From Prauserella muralis (GTDB lineage Bacteria; Actinomycetota; Actinomycetes; Mycobacteriales; Pseudonocardiaceae), in assembly GCF_003202285.1 (NCBI RefSeq), contig NZ_MASW01000002.1, positions 1,116,001 through 1,180,000 on the forward strand: a stretch of DNA of 64,000 bases, written 5' to 3'. The notes below the pieces were generated by a model. It was not told the DNA's origin and ran no database searches. It worked only from the letters and a program-made list of their open reading frames with translations. The position numbers were made by a program, and so were the translations under genes. This document shows, piece after piece, positions 34,677 to 42,468 of the stretch. How positions within the stretch are numbered: position 1 is the first letter of the stretch; every line of letters begins with the position of its first letter.

Positions 34677-34767
34677 CCCGCACGCGTCCGGATGGCGCGG
34701 TGCGGGCTGGGCGTCGCCCGCCGTCGTGCTCCGGGCCCGGCGCCGTCGGTCGGCTACGCTGGGCGGT

Positions 34768-35577
34768 GTGGCCAAGGAGGGCGGGACGGGCGGAGACGGT
34801 CGTCGGTCGGTCACGGTCCGGGCGACGTCGCTACTGAACGCGTTCGACACCGAGCATCGGGCCCTGAACCTGTCCCAGCTGTCCCGTCGCAGTGGACTGC
34901 CACTGGCCACCGTGCACCGGCTGGCCGCCGATCTGGTGGAAAGCAGGCTGCTGGTCCGCAGGCTGGACGGCCGCTACGAGATCGGGGCGCTGTTGTGGCG
35001 GCTGGGCCGGCTCGCGCCACCCACCGAGCTTCGTGAGCTCGCCCTGCCCCATCTGCAGGACGTCGTCGTCACCACGGGCCACACGGTGCATCTCGCGGTG
35101 CTGGAAGGTACCCGTGCGCTCGTGATCGAGCGGCTGGCCGGCACGAAGACCGTCCCGACACGGCACAGCCCCGGCGACGACGTTCCGCTGTACTGCACCG
35201 CCGTCGGCAAGGCCCTGCTGGCGTATGCCGACCCCGCGCTGATCGACAGGGTCGCGGGCGAGCTCAGCCCGCACACGGCCTACACCATCACCAGCCCGGC
35301 CGTGCTGCACCGGCAGCTGGACGAGATCCGCAGAACCGGGCTGGCCCGCAGCGCGCAGGAGCACCGGCTCGGGGTGTCGTCACTCGCCGTACCCGTGCAC
35401 GGGCACGACGGCGTCGTGGCCGCGCTCGGCCTGCTGGCGCCCCTGCGGGCGCCCCGCCTCGCCGACGCGCTGCCGCATCTGCGTGCCGCGTCGGCCTCCG
35501 TCAGCGCCGACTTCCTGCGCAGCGGGCTCGCCGTCGCGTCCTCCGGCGCGGACGGATCGCGAAACGCTTCCGGATAG
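34768..35577 (+). CDS. IclR-family transcription regulator
   Basis: A 269-residue IclR regulator: winged HTH in the first 75 residues (TSLLNAFDTEHRALNLSQLS, GLPLATVHRLAADLVESRLL) and a GAF-like effector domain (TRHSPGDDVPLYCTAVGKAL, RSAQEHRLGVSSLAVPVHGH). The GTG at 34768 follows a TACGCT -10 by seven bases, so the message is probably leaderless. It sits 49 bases before acetoacetyl-CoA synthetase on the same strand, and IclR-like sites precede both genes, so it most likely controls the putative carboxylation cluster. Confidence 0.9.
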   Translation: MAKEGGTGGDGRRSVTVRATSLLNAFDTEHRALNLSQLSRRSGLPLATVHRLAADLVESRLLVRRLDGRYEIGALLWRLGRLAPPTELRELALPHLQDVVVTTGHTVHLAVLEGTRALVIERLAGTKTVPTRHSPGDDVPLYCTAVGKALLAYADPALIDRVAGELSPHTAYTITSPAVLHRQLDEIRRTGLARSAQEHRLGVSSLAVPVHGHDGVVAALGLLAPLRAPRLADALPHLRAASASVSADFLRSGLAVASSGADGSRNASG

Positions 35578-35596
35578 TGAAAGGGTCTTGTTGTCC
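35567..35596 (+). promoter_or_regulatory. IclR-like site and promoter of the carboxylation cluster
   Basis: CTTCCGGATAGTGAAAG (35567-35583) matches the palindrome at 34660 at 11 of 17 positions, keeping TTCCG, TAG and AA. Just downstream are TTGTCC (35591-35596), a 17-base gap and GACCAT (35614-35619), seven bases before the ATG at 35627. The site is then centred near -52, a usual activator position. The site overlaps the IclR stop codon. Confidence 0.5.
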
Positions 35597-35626
35597 CGCG
35601 GCCCGTGCTCGGTGACCATCTGGCGC

Positions 35627-37642
35627 ATGTCCAGCACGGTGACGCACCAGCGAGCAGGCCGGGGCCCGGTCCACGAGGGCGACCTGCTGTGGACGCCGCC
35701 GCCCGAGCGCGCCGAGAGCACGGCGCTCACCGCCTTCACCCGCTTCGCCGAGCAACGCACGGGCCGCACCTTCGCCGACTACGCGGCGCTGTGGCGCTGG
35801 TCGACCACCGAGCCGGCCGAGTTCTGGCAGCTGGTCTGGGACTTCTTCGACATTCGCTCCTCGGCACCGCACACGGCGGTGCTGACCGAGCCGGCGATGC
35901 CCGGCGCGCGGTGGTTTCCCGGCGCCCGCCTCAACTTCGCCGAGCACATCCTGCGCAGGGAACACCAGGACGGGCCTGCCCTGGTGTACGCCGCCGAAGC
36001 CGGGCCCGTGCACGAGCTGTCGCGGACGGACTTCGCCGGCCAGGTGCGAGCACTGGCGACCCAGCTGCGGTCGAGGGGGGTCGGTCCAGGCGACCGGGTG
36101 GTGGCCTACCTGCCCAACGTGCCGGAGGCGATGGTCGCGATGGTCGCGACTGCCTGCGTCGGTGCCGTGTGGGCATGCGTCTCCCCGGACTTCGGCGCGC
36201 GCGGCGCGCTCGACCGGCTCGCCCAGCTCAGCCCGAGGGTGCTGTTCGCCGCCGACGGCTACCGCTACGGCGGACGGGAGTTCGACCGGCGCGGCGAGGT
36301 GGCCGACCTGGTGGCGGGGCTGCCCACGCTGCGCGAGATCGTGCGGGTGCCGGTGCTGGGACTCGACGTACCCGGCACGACGTGGAACGACGTCGTGGAC
36401 ACCCGCGCGGTCGCCGCCGGCGAGTTCGCCTGCGAGCAGGTGCCCTTCGACCACCCGCTGTGGGTGCTGTTCACCTCGGGAACCACCGGCCTGCCCAAGC
36501 CGATCGTGCAGGGCCACGGCGGCATCCTGCTGGAGCAGCTCAAGACACAGGCCTTCCACGCGGACCTCCGCCCCGGCGACCGGGCGTTCTTCTTCACCAC
36601 CACGGGATGGATGATGTGGAACTTCCTGGTCGGCACCCTGCTGTCCGGCAGCGTTCCCGTCCTCTACGACGGCAACCCGACGCACCCCGGCGTGGACGAG
36701 CTCTGGCGGATCGCGCAGGACAGCCGCGCGAGCCTGTTCGGTGCGAGTCCCACGTTCGTGGAACTGATGCGCAAGAACGGGGTGGTTCCCCGGGAACGCT
36801 TCGACCTCTCCAGCCTGCGGACGGTGATGCCGGCAGGTTCCCCGGTCTCGCCGGCGATCACCGCCTGGTTCTACGAGAACGTCAAGGACGAGCTGTGGGT
36901 CGCCACCGGCAGCGGGGGAACCGACGTCTGCACCGGTCTGGTCGGAGGGGTACCCACGCTGCCGGTGCGTGCGGGAGAGATCCAGGGCCGGTCGCTCGGC
37001 GTCGCCGCCGAGGCGTGGGACGACGCGGGAAACGCCGTCATCGGCAAGCCCGGCGAGCTGGTCGTCACCCGGCCAATGCCTTCCATGCCGCTGTACCTCT
37101 GGGGCGACGAGGACGGTGAGCGGTACCGGGCCAGCTACTTCGACGTCTTCCCGGGGGTCTGGCGGCACGGCGATGTCCTGGAGATCAACGAGCGGGGTGG
37201 CTGCTTCGTGCGCGCGCGTTCCGATGCCGTGCTCAACCGGCACGGCGTCCGCATCGGCACCGCCGAGATCTACCGGGTCGTCGAGGACGATCCGGCGGTG
37301 TCGTCGTCGCTGGTGGTCAATCTGGACCTGCCGGACGGAGGGTTCTTCATGCCACTGTTCGTCGAGCTCGCCCCCGGGTCCGAACTGGACGACACGGTGC
37401 GCGCGCGCCTGCGCAGGCGGCTGCGCGAGGAGTACTCGCCGCGACACGTCCCCGATCGGATCATCGGCGTGCGCACGATCCCGCTGACCCGCAGTGGCAA
37501 GAAGATGGAGGTGCCCGTTCGCAGGCTCCTGCTGGGCGCCGAGGCCGGCTCGGTCGCCGACCCCGCCGCCATGGCCGACCCCGGGGCGCTGGCCGACTTC
37601 GTCGAGTACGCCCGCCACCAGCGGGACTTTGCCCTCGCCTGA
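35627..37642 (+). CDS. Acetoacetyl-CoA synthetase (acetoacetate-CoA ligase)
   Basis: A 671-residue AMP-forming acetoacetate-CoA ligase, about the expected length. Family features are the WSTTEPAEFWQLVWDFFDIR and AMPGARWFPGARLNFAEHIL N-terminal segments, the adenylate motif FTSGTTGLPKPIVQGHGG (from about residue 282), the acetoacetate-specific TTTGWMMWNFLV, and the catalytic Lys region TRSGKKMEVPVRRLLLG. It converts acetoacetate, ATP and CoA to acetoacetyl-CoA. Being the first gene of the phosphotransferase/carboxylase operon, it indicates that acetoacetate or a close beta-keto acid is the pathway product. The next gene starts 26 bases later. Confidence 0.92.
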   Translation: MSSTVTHQRAGRGPVHEGDLLWTPPPERAESTALTAFTRFAEQRTGRTFADYAALWRWSTTEPAEFWQLVWDFFDIRSSAPHTAVLTEPAMPGARWFPGARLNFAEHILRREHQDGPALVYAAEAGPVHELSRTDFAGQVRALATQLRSRGVGPGDRVVAYLPNVPEAMVAMVATACVGAVWACVSPDFGARGALDRLAQLSPRVLFAADGYRYGGREFDRRGEVADLVAGLPTLREIVRVPVLGLDVPGTTWNDVVDTRAVAAGEFACEQVPFDHPLWVLFTSGTTGLPKPIVQGHGGILLEQLKTQAFHADLRPGDRAFFFTTTGWMMWNFLVGTLLSGSVPVLYDGNPTHPGVDELWRIAQDSRASLFGASPTFVELMRKNGVVPRERFDLSSLRTVMPAGSPVSPAITAWFYENVKDELWVATGSGGTDVCTGLVGGVPTLPVRAGEIQGRSLGVAAEAWDDAGNAVIGKPGELVVTRPMPSMPLYLWGDEDGERYRASYFDVFPGVWRHGDVLEINERGGCFVRARSDAVLNRHGVRIGTAEIYRVVEDDPAVSSSLVVNLDLPDGGFFMPLFVELAPGSELDDTVRARLRRRLREEYSPRHVPDRIIGVRTIPLTRSGKKMEVPVRRLLLGAEAGSVADPAAMADPGALADFVEYARHQRDFALA

Positions 37643-37668
37643 TCCGTCCGCACGAAGAGGAGACAACG

Positions 37669-39489
37669 ATGTCCCAGCCACCCGGCGAGCGATCGTTCCC
37701 GCTGCCGTCCCAGGTTCCCACGGTCCCCGGCGCGGAGGGCTGGCAGGAGATGTATCCCTACTTCAGCCGCTTCCAGCCCGAGGACGACCATCGGTTCTGG
37801 TTCTACAACTCGATGCACTTTCCCGAGGCGGTCCCGGCGTTCGACAGCATCACCTCCGAGATCCCGTACACCGCGATCGGCGCGAACACCGCCCGGCTGT
37901 TCTCGTTCCCGACGACGATGGGCATCGAGTACCGGATCGTCAACGGCCGCGTCTACATCACCGCGAACCCTGTCGTCGACGAGGCGGAACAGGCCGAGCG
38001 GCTGGAGCACTTCCAGGAGCGGGCGGGGCACTACTACTCCCACTGGGACCGGCTCTACGCCGAGTGGCAGCAGCGGATCGACGCGCTGATCGCCGAGATC
38101 GAGGCCATCGAGGTCCCGCGGCTCGGTGAGCTCGAGGACCTCGCGGTCATCACCGAGGCTCGCGGCGTCGCCTCGAACCACTTCCTGCGGGAGAACTTCC
38201 ACCGCTGCATCGACCTCTACTCCAAGATGTGGCACCACCACACCGAGTTCCTGATGCTCGGGTACGGCGCCTACGTCGTGTTCTTCGAGTTCTGCACCAC
38301 GGCGTTCCCGGAGATCGGTGACCAGACCGTGGCGCGCATGGTCGCCGGCATGGACGTCACGATGTACCGGCCGGACGACGAGCTCAAGAAGCTGGCGGCC
38401 TTGGCCGTGGAACTCGGCCTCGGGGACCTGTTCGCCGAGGGCGGCCACCCGGGCACCGTGCTGAGCTCGCTGCGTGAGCGCGGTGACGCGGGCGCGAGGT
38501 GGCTGGAGGCGCTGGAGGCGGCGAAGAACCCGTGGTTCAACGTCTCGGTCGGTGACGGCTTCTACCATCACCACCTGTCCTGGGCCGACGACCTCAGCGT
38601 GCCGTTCTCGGCGCTGTCCGGCTACGTCGAGCAGGTCGCCAACGGCGAGGACCTCAGGAGGCCGACCGGCCGGCTGGCCGAGGAGCGGGACCGGATCGCC
38701 GCGGAGTACCGCGCCCTGCTGCAATCGGAGGAGGAGAAGGCAGCCTTCGACCAGATGCTCGGACTCTGCAGGCAGGTGTTTCCCTACATCGAGTCCCACA
38801 AGTTCTACTGCGAGCACTGGTTCACGACCCGCTTCTTCCAGAAGATCCGCGCGTTCGGTCAGCTGCTCGCCGAGCGCGGTGTCCTCGAGCAGGCCGACGA
38901 CGTCTTCCACCTCCGGCACGTCGAGGTCGAGGACGCGCTCGCCGACGTGATGCTCGCCTGGGCCTCCGGCGGGAGGGAGCTCGGCGCACGGCACTGGCAG
39001 CCGATCGTCGCCCGCCGCAAGCAGATCGTCGACGCACTGGCTCAGTGGTCACCTCCGCCCGCGCTCGGCCCGGTGCCCGAGGCGCTCAACGACCCCGCGG
39101 TGCGGATGCTCTGGGGCGTCACCGACGAGACGATCGAGACCTGGCTCGGCGACCAGGAACTCGACGAACACACCGTTCGCGGGAACGCGGCCTCGCCCGG
39201 CGTCGTGGAGGGCACCGCCCGGGTCCTGATGAACGTCAACGAGATCGGCCGCATCCGCGAAGGCGAGATTCTCGTCTGTCCGGTCACCGCCCCCAGTTGG
39301 GGCCCGGTGTTCGGCAAGATCGCCGCGGCCGTCTCCGACATCGGCGGCACGATGTCGCACGCGGCGATCGTCGCCCGCGAGTACGGCATGCCCGCCGTCG
39401 TCGGTACCGGCAAGGCCACGAGCGTCATCAAGACCGGCGACCGCGTCCGCGTCGACGGTGACCGTGGCATCGTCACGGTCGTCGGCTGA
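37669..39489 (+). CDS. PEP-synthase-like phosphotransferase, swivel-His subunit (PpsA-like)
   Basis: A 606-residue protein ending in a PEP-utilizer swivel domain (about residues 505-606): AASPGVVEGTARVLMN and GGTMSHAAIVAREYGMPAVV, with the phosphohistidine at His564. The first 500 residues are helical, rich in Trp, Tyr and His (MYPYFSRFQPEDDHRFWFYN, YSKMWHHHTEFLMLGYGA) and match no domain I know; they replace the pyruvate/PEP-binding barrel of PEP synthase. Size and layout resemble the larger subunit of phenylphosphate synthase. It should pass a phosphoryl group from the partner at 39501 to a small acceptor bound by the N-domain. RBS is AGAGGAG. Confidence 0.82.
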   Translation: MSQPPGERSFPLPSQVPTVPGAEGWQEMYPYFSRFQPEDDHRFWFYNSMHFPEAVPAFDSITSEIPYTAIGANTARLFSFPTTMGIEYRIVNGRVYITANPVVDEAEQAERLEHFQERAGHYYSHWDRLYAEWQQRIDALIAEIEAIEVPRLGELEDLAVITEARGVASNHFLRENFHRCIDLYSKMWHHHTEFLMLGYGAYVVFFEFCTTAFPEIGDQTVARMVAGMDVTMYRPDDELKKLAALAVELGLGDLFAEGGHPGTVLSSLRERGDAGARWLEALEAAKNPWFNVSVGDGFYHHHLSWADDLSVPFSALSGYVEQVANGEDLRRPTGRLAEERDRIAAEYRALLQSEEEKAAFDQMLGLCRQVFPYIESHKFYCEHWFTTRFFQKIRAFGQLLAERGVLEQADDVFHLRHVEVEDALADVMLAWASGGRELGARHWQPIVARRKQIVDALAQWSPPPALGPVPEALNDPAVRMLWGVTDETIETWLGDQELDEHTVRGNAASPGVVEGTARVLMNVNEIGRIREGEILVCPVTAPSWGPVFGKIAAAVSDIGGTMSHAAIVAREYGMPAVVGTGKATSVIKTGDRVRVDGDRGIVTVVG

Positions 39490-39500
39490 GAGGAGTGCCC

Positions 39501-40589
39501 ATGAACACCACGCCACCGATCCTGCACTTCACCGAGCTCGGCCGGGACGATGCCGGGGTCGCGGGCGGCAAGGGTGCCAGCCTCGGGGAACTGCTGCGCG
39601 CGGGCATCCGCGTGCCCGACGGCTTCGTCGTGACCACCGCGGCGTTCCGGTCGGCGGTCACGGCACTGGACCTCGGATCCCGCGTCGCGGCGCTCGACCC
39701 CGCCGACGCCGACGGCCTCGCCGCGACGTGCGCCGAGCTGCGGTCGGTCGTCGAGTCGGCGCCGCTGCCCTCCGACGTCGCCGAGGCCGTTCTGGGCGCC
39801 TACACCGAGTTCGCCGCCGGTTGCGGTGACCGGTACCTGCCGGTGGCCGTTCGCTCCAGCGCCACCAGCGAGGACTCCGCCGAGGCCAGCTTCGCGGGGC
39901 TGCAGGACACCTACCTGTGGATCCGCGGCGAGGACCAGGTCCTCGACCATGTCCGGCGCTGCTGGGCGAGTCTGTACAGCGCCGAGTCGGTGACGTACCG
40001 GTTGCGCCGCGGTGTTGCCGAGGACGAGCTGGCCATGGCTGTCGTCGTCCAGCGGATGGTCGCCGCACGCACCTCCGGCGTCATGTTCACCCGCAGCCCG
40101 CTCACCGGCGACCGTTCGGTGGTCGCCATCGACGCCAGCTGGGGTCTCGGGTCGGCCGTGGTCAGCGGGGACGTCACCCCCGACTCGTTCGTGGTCAGCA
40201 AGGTGACCGGCGACATCGTTCGCCGGACGGTGTCGGTCAAGACACGCTGGCACCAGCCCGGCCCCGGCGGCGACGGCACGGTGGACGGTGACGTTCCGGA
40301 GCACCTGCAGGCCGCGCCGTCGCTGTCGGACGACGAGATCGCCGAGCTGGTCGCGCTCGCGCGGAGAGTGGAGGACCACTACGGGTGCCCGCAGGACATC
40401 GAATGGGCCGTGCCGAGAACGGCACCGCCCGGCGAGAACGTCGTCGTGCTGCAGAGCCGCCCCGAGACGGTGTGGAGCGGACGAGACGCGACCGCGGACC
40501 GGCCCAAGGCCGCCGTGCCCACGGCGCGCGCCTTCGACCACGTCTTCAACCTGCTGCGCGGTACCCGCGCCGGGGGACGGCGGCCATGA
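39501..40589 (+). CDS. PEP-synthase-like ATP-binding subunit (PpsB-like)
   Basis: A 362-residue protein equal to the N-terminal ATP-grasp-like domain of PEP synthase/PPDK. GVAGGKGASLGELLRAGIRV, LPVAVRSSATSEDSAEASFA, GLQDTYLWIRGEDQVLDHVR and the C-terminal DIEWAVP and VVLQSRPETVW match that domain. It should use ATP to phosphorylate the histidine of the swivel subunit encoded 11 bases upstream. Such stand-alone halves are known from phenylphosphate synthase and a few related kinases. The ATG has GAGAGGAG; its stop overlaps the carrier-protein start. Confidence 0.87.
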   Translation: MNTTPPILHFTELGRDDAGVAGGKGASLGELLRAGIRVPDGFVVTTAAFRSAVTALDLGSRVAALDPADADGLAATCAELRSVVESAPLPSDVAEAVLGAYTEFAAGCGDRYLPVAVRSSATSEDSAEASFAGLQDTYLWIRGEDQVLDHVRRCWASLYSAESVTYRLRRGVAEDELAMAVVVQRMVAARTSGVMFTRSPLTGDRSVVAIDASWGLGSAVVSGDVTPDSFVVSKVTGDIVRRTVSVKTRWHQPGPGGDGTVDGDVPEHLQAAPSLSDDEIAELVALARRVEDHYGCPQDIEWAVPRTAPPGENVVVLQSRPETVWSGRDATADRPKAAVPTARAFDHVFNLLRGTRAGGRRP

Positions 40590-41110
40590 CGCTGAGCCCC
40601 GACGACGTCCGCGACGTGCTGCGGGCGCTGGATTCCAGCGGCCTCGACGAGCTCCATCTCGAGCTGAGCGACTTCACGCTCACCGTGCGGCGGCACGGCA
40701 CGAGTGGCTGGACCGCCGAGCAGCAGGTGCTGCGCACACCCTCGGTCGAGCAGGCCACCACCGCGCCGGCGGGGGCCGCTGAGCGGCCGCGGCACCGCGC
40801 AGCGGACCACGACGGGGCCGTGGCGGTGCGGCCGCCGCTGCCGGGCACCTTCTACCGGGCGCCGCAACCGGGTGCGCCACCGTTCGTGGACGTCGGCGAC
40901 GACGTCGACGAGGACACCGTCGTCGGCATCGTCGAGACGATGAAGATGATGACACCGGTGCACGCCGGTGTCCGGGGAACGGTCGTGGAGTTCCGCACGG
41001 ACAACGGCGAGCTCGCCGACACCGAGGCGGTGCTGCTTCTCGTGGAGCCCGCGCCCGGCTCGTCCGGTGAGGACGGCACCGGCGGCGACGGCGATGGGGC
41101 GGGCCGATGA
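40586..41110 (+). CDS. Biotin carboxyl carrier protein
   Basis: A 174-residue carrier. Its C-terminal biotinyl domain has the acceptor Lys120 in the motif IVETMKMMTPVHAG. An N-terminal element (DELHLELSDFTLTVRRHG) as in AccB-type carriers is joined by a Pro/Ala/Arg linker, and a Gly/Asp tail (about residues 158-174) follows the domain, which is unusual. A similar LTVRRH element ends the carboxyltransferase at 42468. It overlaps both neighbours by ATGA, so the stoichiometry of carrier, kinase half and carboxylase is coupled. Confidence 0.9.
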   Translation: MTLSPDDVRDVLRALDSSGLDELHLELSDFTLTVRRHGTSGWTAEQQVLRTPSVEQATTAPAGAAERPRHRAADHDGAVAVRPPLPGTFYRAPQPGAPPFVDVGDDVDEDTVVGIVETMKMMTPVHAGVRGTVVEFRTDNGELADTEAVLLLVEPAPGSSGEDGTGGDGDGAGR

Positions 41111-42468
41111 GGATCCGCCGCCTGCTCATCGCCAACCGCGGCGAGATCGCCGTGCGGGTGATCCGCACGTGCCGGCGGCTCGGGATCGAGTCGGTGCTCG
41201 CCGCCTCCGACGCGGATCTGGACGGTCTGCCCGCACGCCTGGCCGACCGGGTCGTCCGGCTCGGTCCCGCGCCCGCTTCGGAGTCCTATCTGGACATCGA
41301 CGCGGTCGTCGCGGCGGCGCGGTCGGTGAGTGCCGATGCGGTGCACCCCGGATACGGCTTTCTGTCGGAGAACGCGGCGCTGGCGCGCGCGTGCGCCGCC
41401 GCGGACGTCGTCTTCGTCGGCCCGGCACCGGATTCCCTGGAAGCGGTCGGCGACAAGCTCTCCGCCCGCCGGCATGCCGTCGCCGCCGGGCTCGACGTGA
41501 TACCCGGCGGGCAGGCCACCGACCTGGCGGAGGCGCGCGCACTGGCCGAGGCGATCGGATATCCGCTTCTCGTCAAGGCGGTCGGCGGTGGCGGCGGCCG
41601 GGGCATGAAGCTCGTGCGCTCCGCGGGCGAGCTGTCGCGGACGCTCGATCTCGCGATCTCCGAGGCCGCGGCCGCCTTCGGCGACCCGCGGGTGTATCTG
41701 GAACGCTTCGTCGCCTCCGGCAGGCACGTCGAGGTGCAGGTCCTCGGAGACGGCAGCAGGGCGGTGGCTCTCGGGGATCGCGACTGCTCGGTGCAACGCC
41801 GCTACCAGAAGCTGGTCGAGGAAGCGCCGGCGCCGCTGCTCGCCGAACAGACGCACACCGCGATGGCACGAGCGGCCCTCGCCCTGGCGACCCACCTTCG
41901 TTATCGCGGGCTCGGCACCGTCGAACTGCTCTACGACAGGCAGCTGCGGACGTTCTACTTCCTGGAGATGAACGCCCGGATCCAGGTCGAGCACCCCGTC
42001 ACCGAGATGGTCACGGGGCTGGATCTGGTGGCGGAGCAACTGCGGGTCGCCGAGGGATTGCCGCTGCAGCTTCGCCAGGAGGACGTCGTCCTTTCCGGAC
42101 ACGCGGTCGAGTGCCGGATCAACGCCGAGGACTGGACGCGAGGCTTCCGGCCGTCCCCGGGGCGGGTCGACCGGGTCGTGCTGCCCGCCGGTGACGGCAT
42201 CCGCGTCGACACCCACGTGCAGGGCGGCTCCGTCGTGCCGCCGCACTACGACTCGTTGCTGGCCAAGCTGATCGTGCACGGGACGGACCGTGCCGACGCG
42301 CTCGCCCGGGCCCGCGCCGCTCTGGGGCTGCTGTCGATCGACGGCGTGGACACGACGGCGCCGATGCACGAGGCGCTGCTGGCCGACCCCGAGTTCACCG
42401 CCGGGGGAGTGGACAGCACGTTCTTCGACCGGTTCGCCGGCAAGACCCGCCTTCTGGAGGTGTCGTGA
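41107..42468 (+). CDS. Biotin carboxylase subunit
   Basis: A 453-residue biotin carboxylase, the full length of AccC. MRIRRLLIANRGEIAVRVIR opens the biotin-carboxylase N-domain; the ATP-grasp glycine loop reads GGGGGRGMKLV; the catalytic segment FLEMNARIQVEHPVTEMVTG and C-terminal DSLLAKLIVHG are intact. It carboxylates the biotin on the carrier using ATP and bicarbonate. Because the partner carboxyltransferase is of the pyruvate-carboxylase type, this subunit is not part of an acyl-CoA carboxylase. Start and stop overlap neighbouring genes. Confidence 0.92.
   Translation: MRIRRLLIANRGEIAVRVIRTCRRLGIESVLAASDADLDGLPARLADRVVRLGPAPASESYLDIDAVVAAARSVSADAVHPGYGFLSENAALARACAAADVVFVGPAPDSLEAVGDKLSARRHAVAAGLDVIPGGQATDLAEARALAEAIGYPLLVKAVGGGGGRGMKLVRSAGELSRTLDLAISEAAAAFGDPRVYLERFVASGRHVEVQVLGDGSRAVALGDRDCSVQRRYQKLVEEAPAPLLAEQTHTAMARAALALATHLRYRGLGTVELLYDRQLRTFYFLEMNARIQVEHPVTEMVTGLDLVAEQLRVAEGLPLQLRQEDVVLSGHAVECRINAEDWTRGFRPSPGRVDRVVLPAGDGIRVDTHVQGGSVVPPHYDSLLAKLIVHGTDRADALARARAALGLLSIDGVDTTAPMHEALLADPEFTAGGVDSTFFDRFAGKTRLLEVS

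Noticed and set aside
35501-37681. A 726-codon minus-strand frame opposite acetoacetyl-CoA synthetase
   Set aside because: No family motif and biased composition; the plus-strand gene is certain.
37669-40589. Reading the kinase pair as a split PEP synthase for gluconeogenesis
   Set aside because: The PEP/pyruvate barrel is absent and the gene context is acetoacetyl-CoA synthetase plus a biotin carboxylase; kept only as an alternative.
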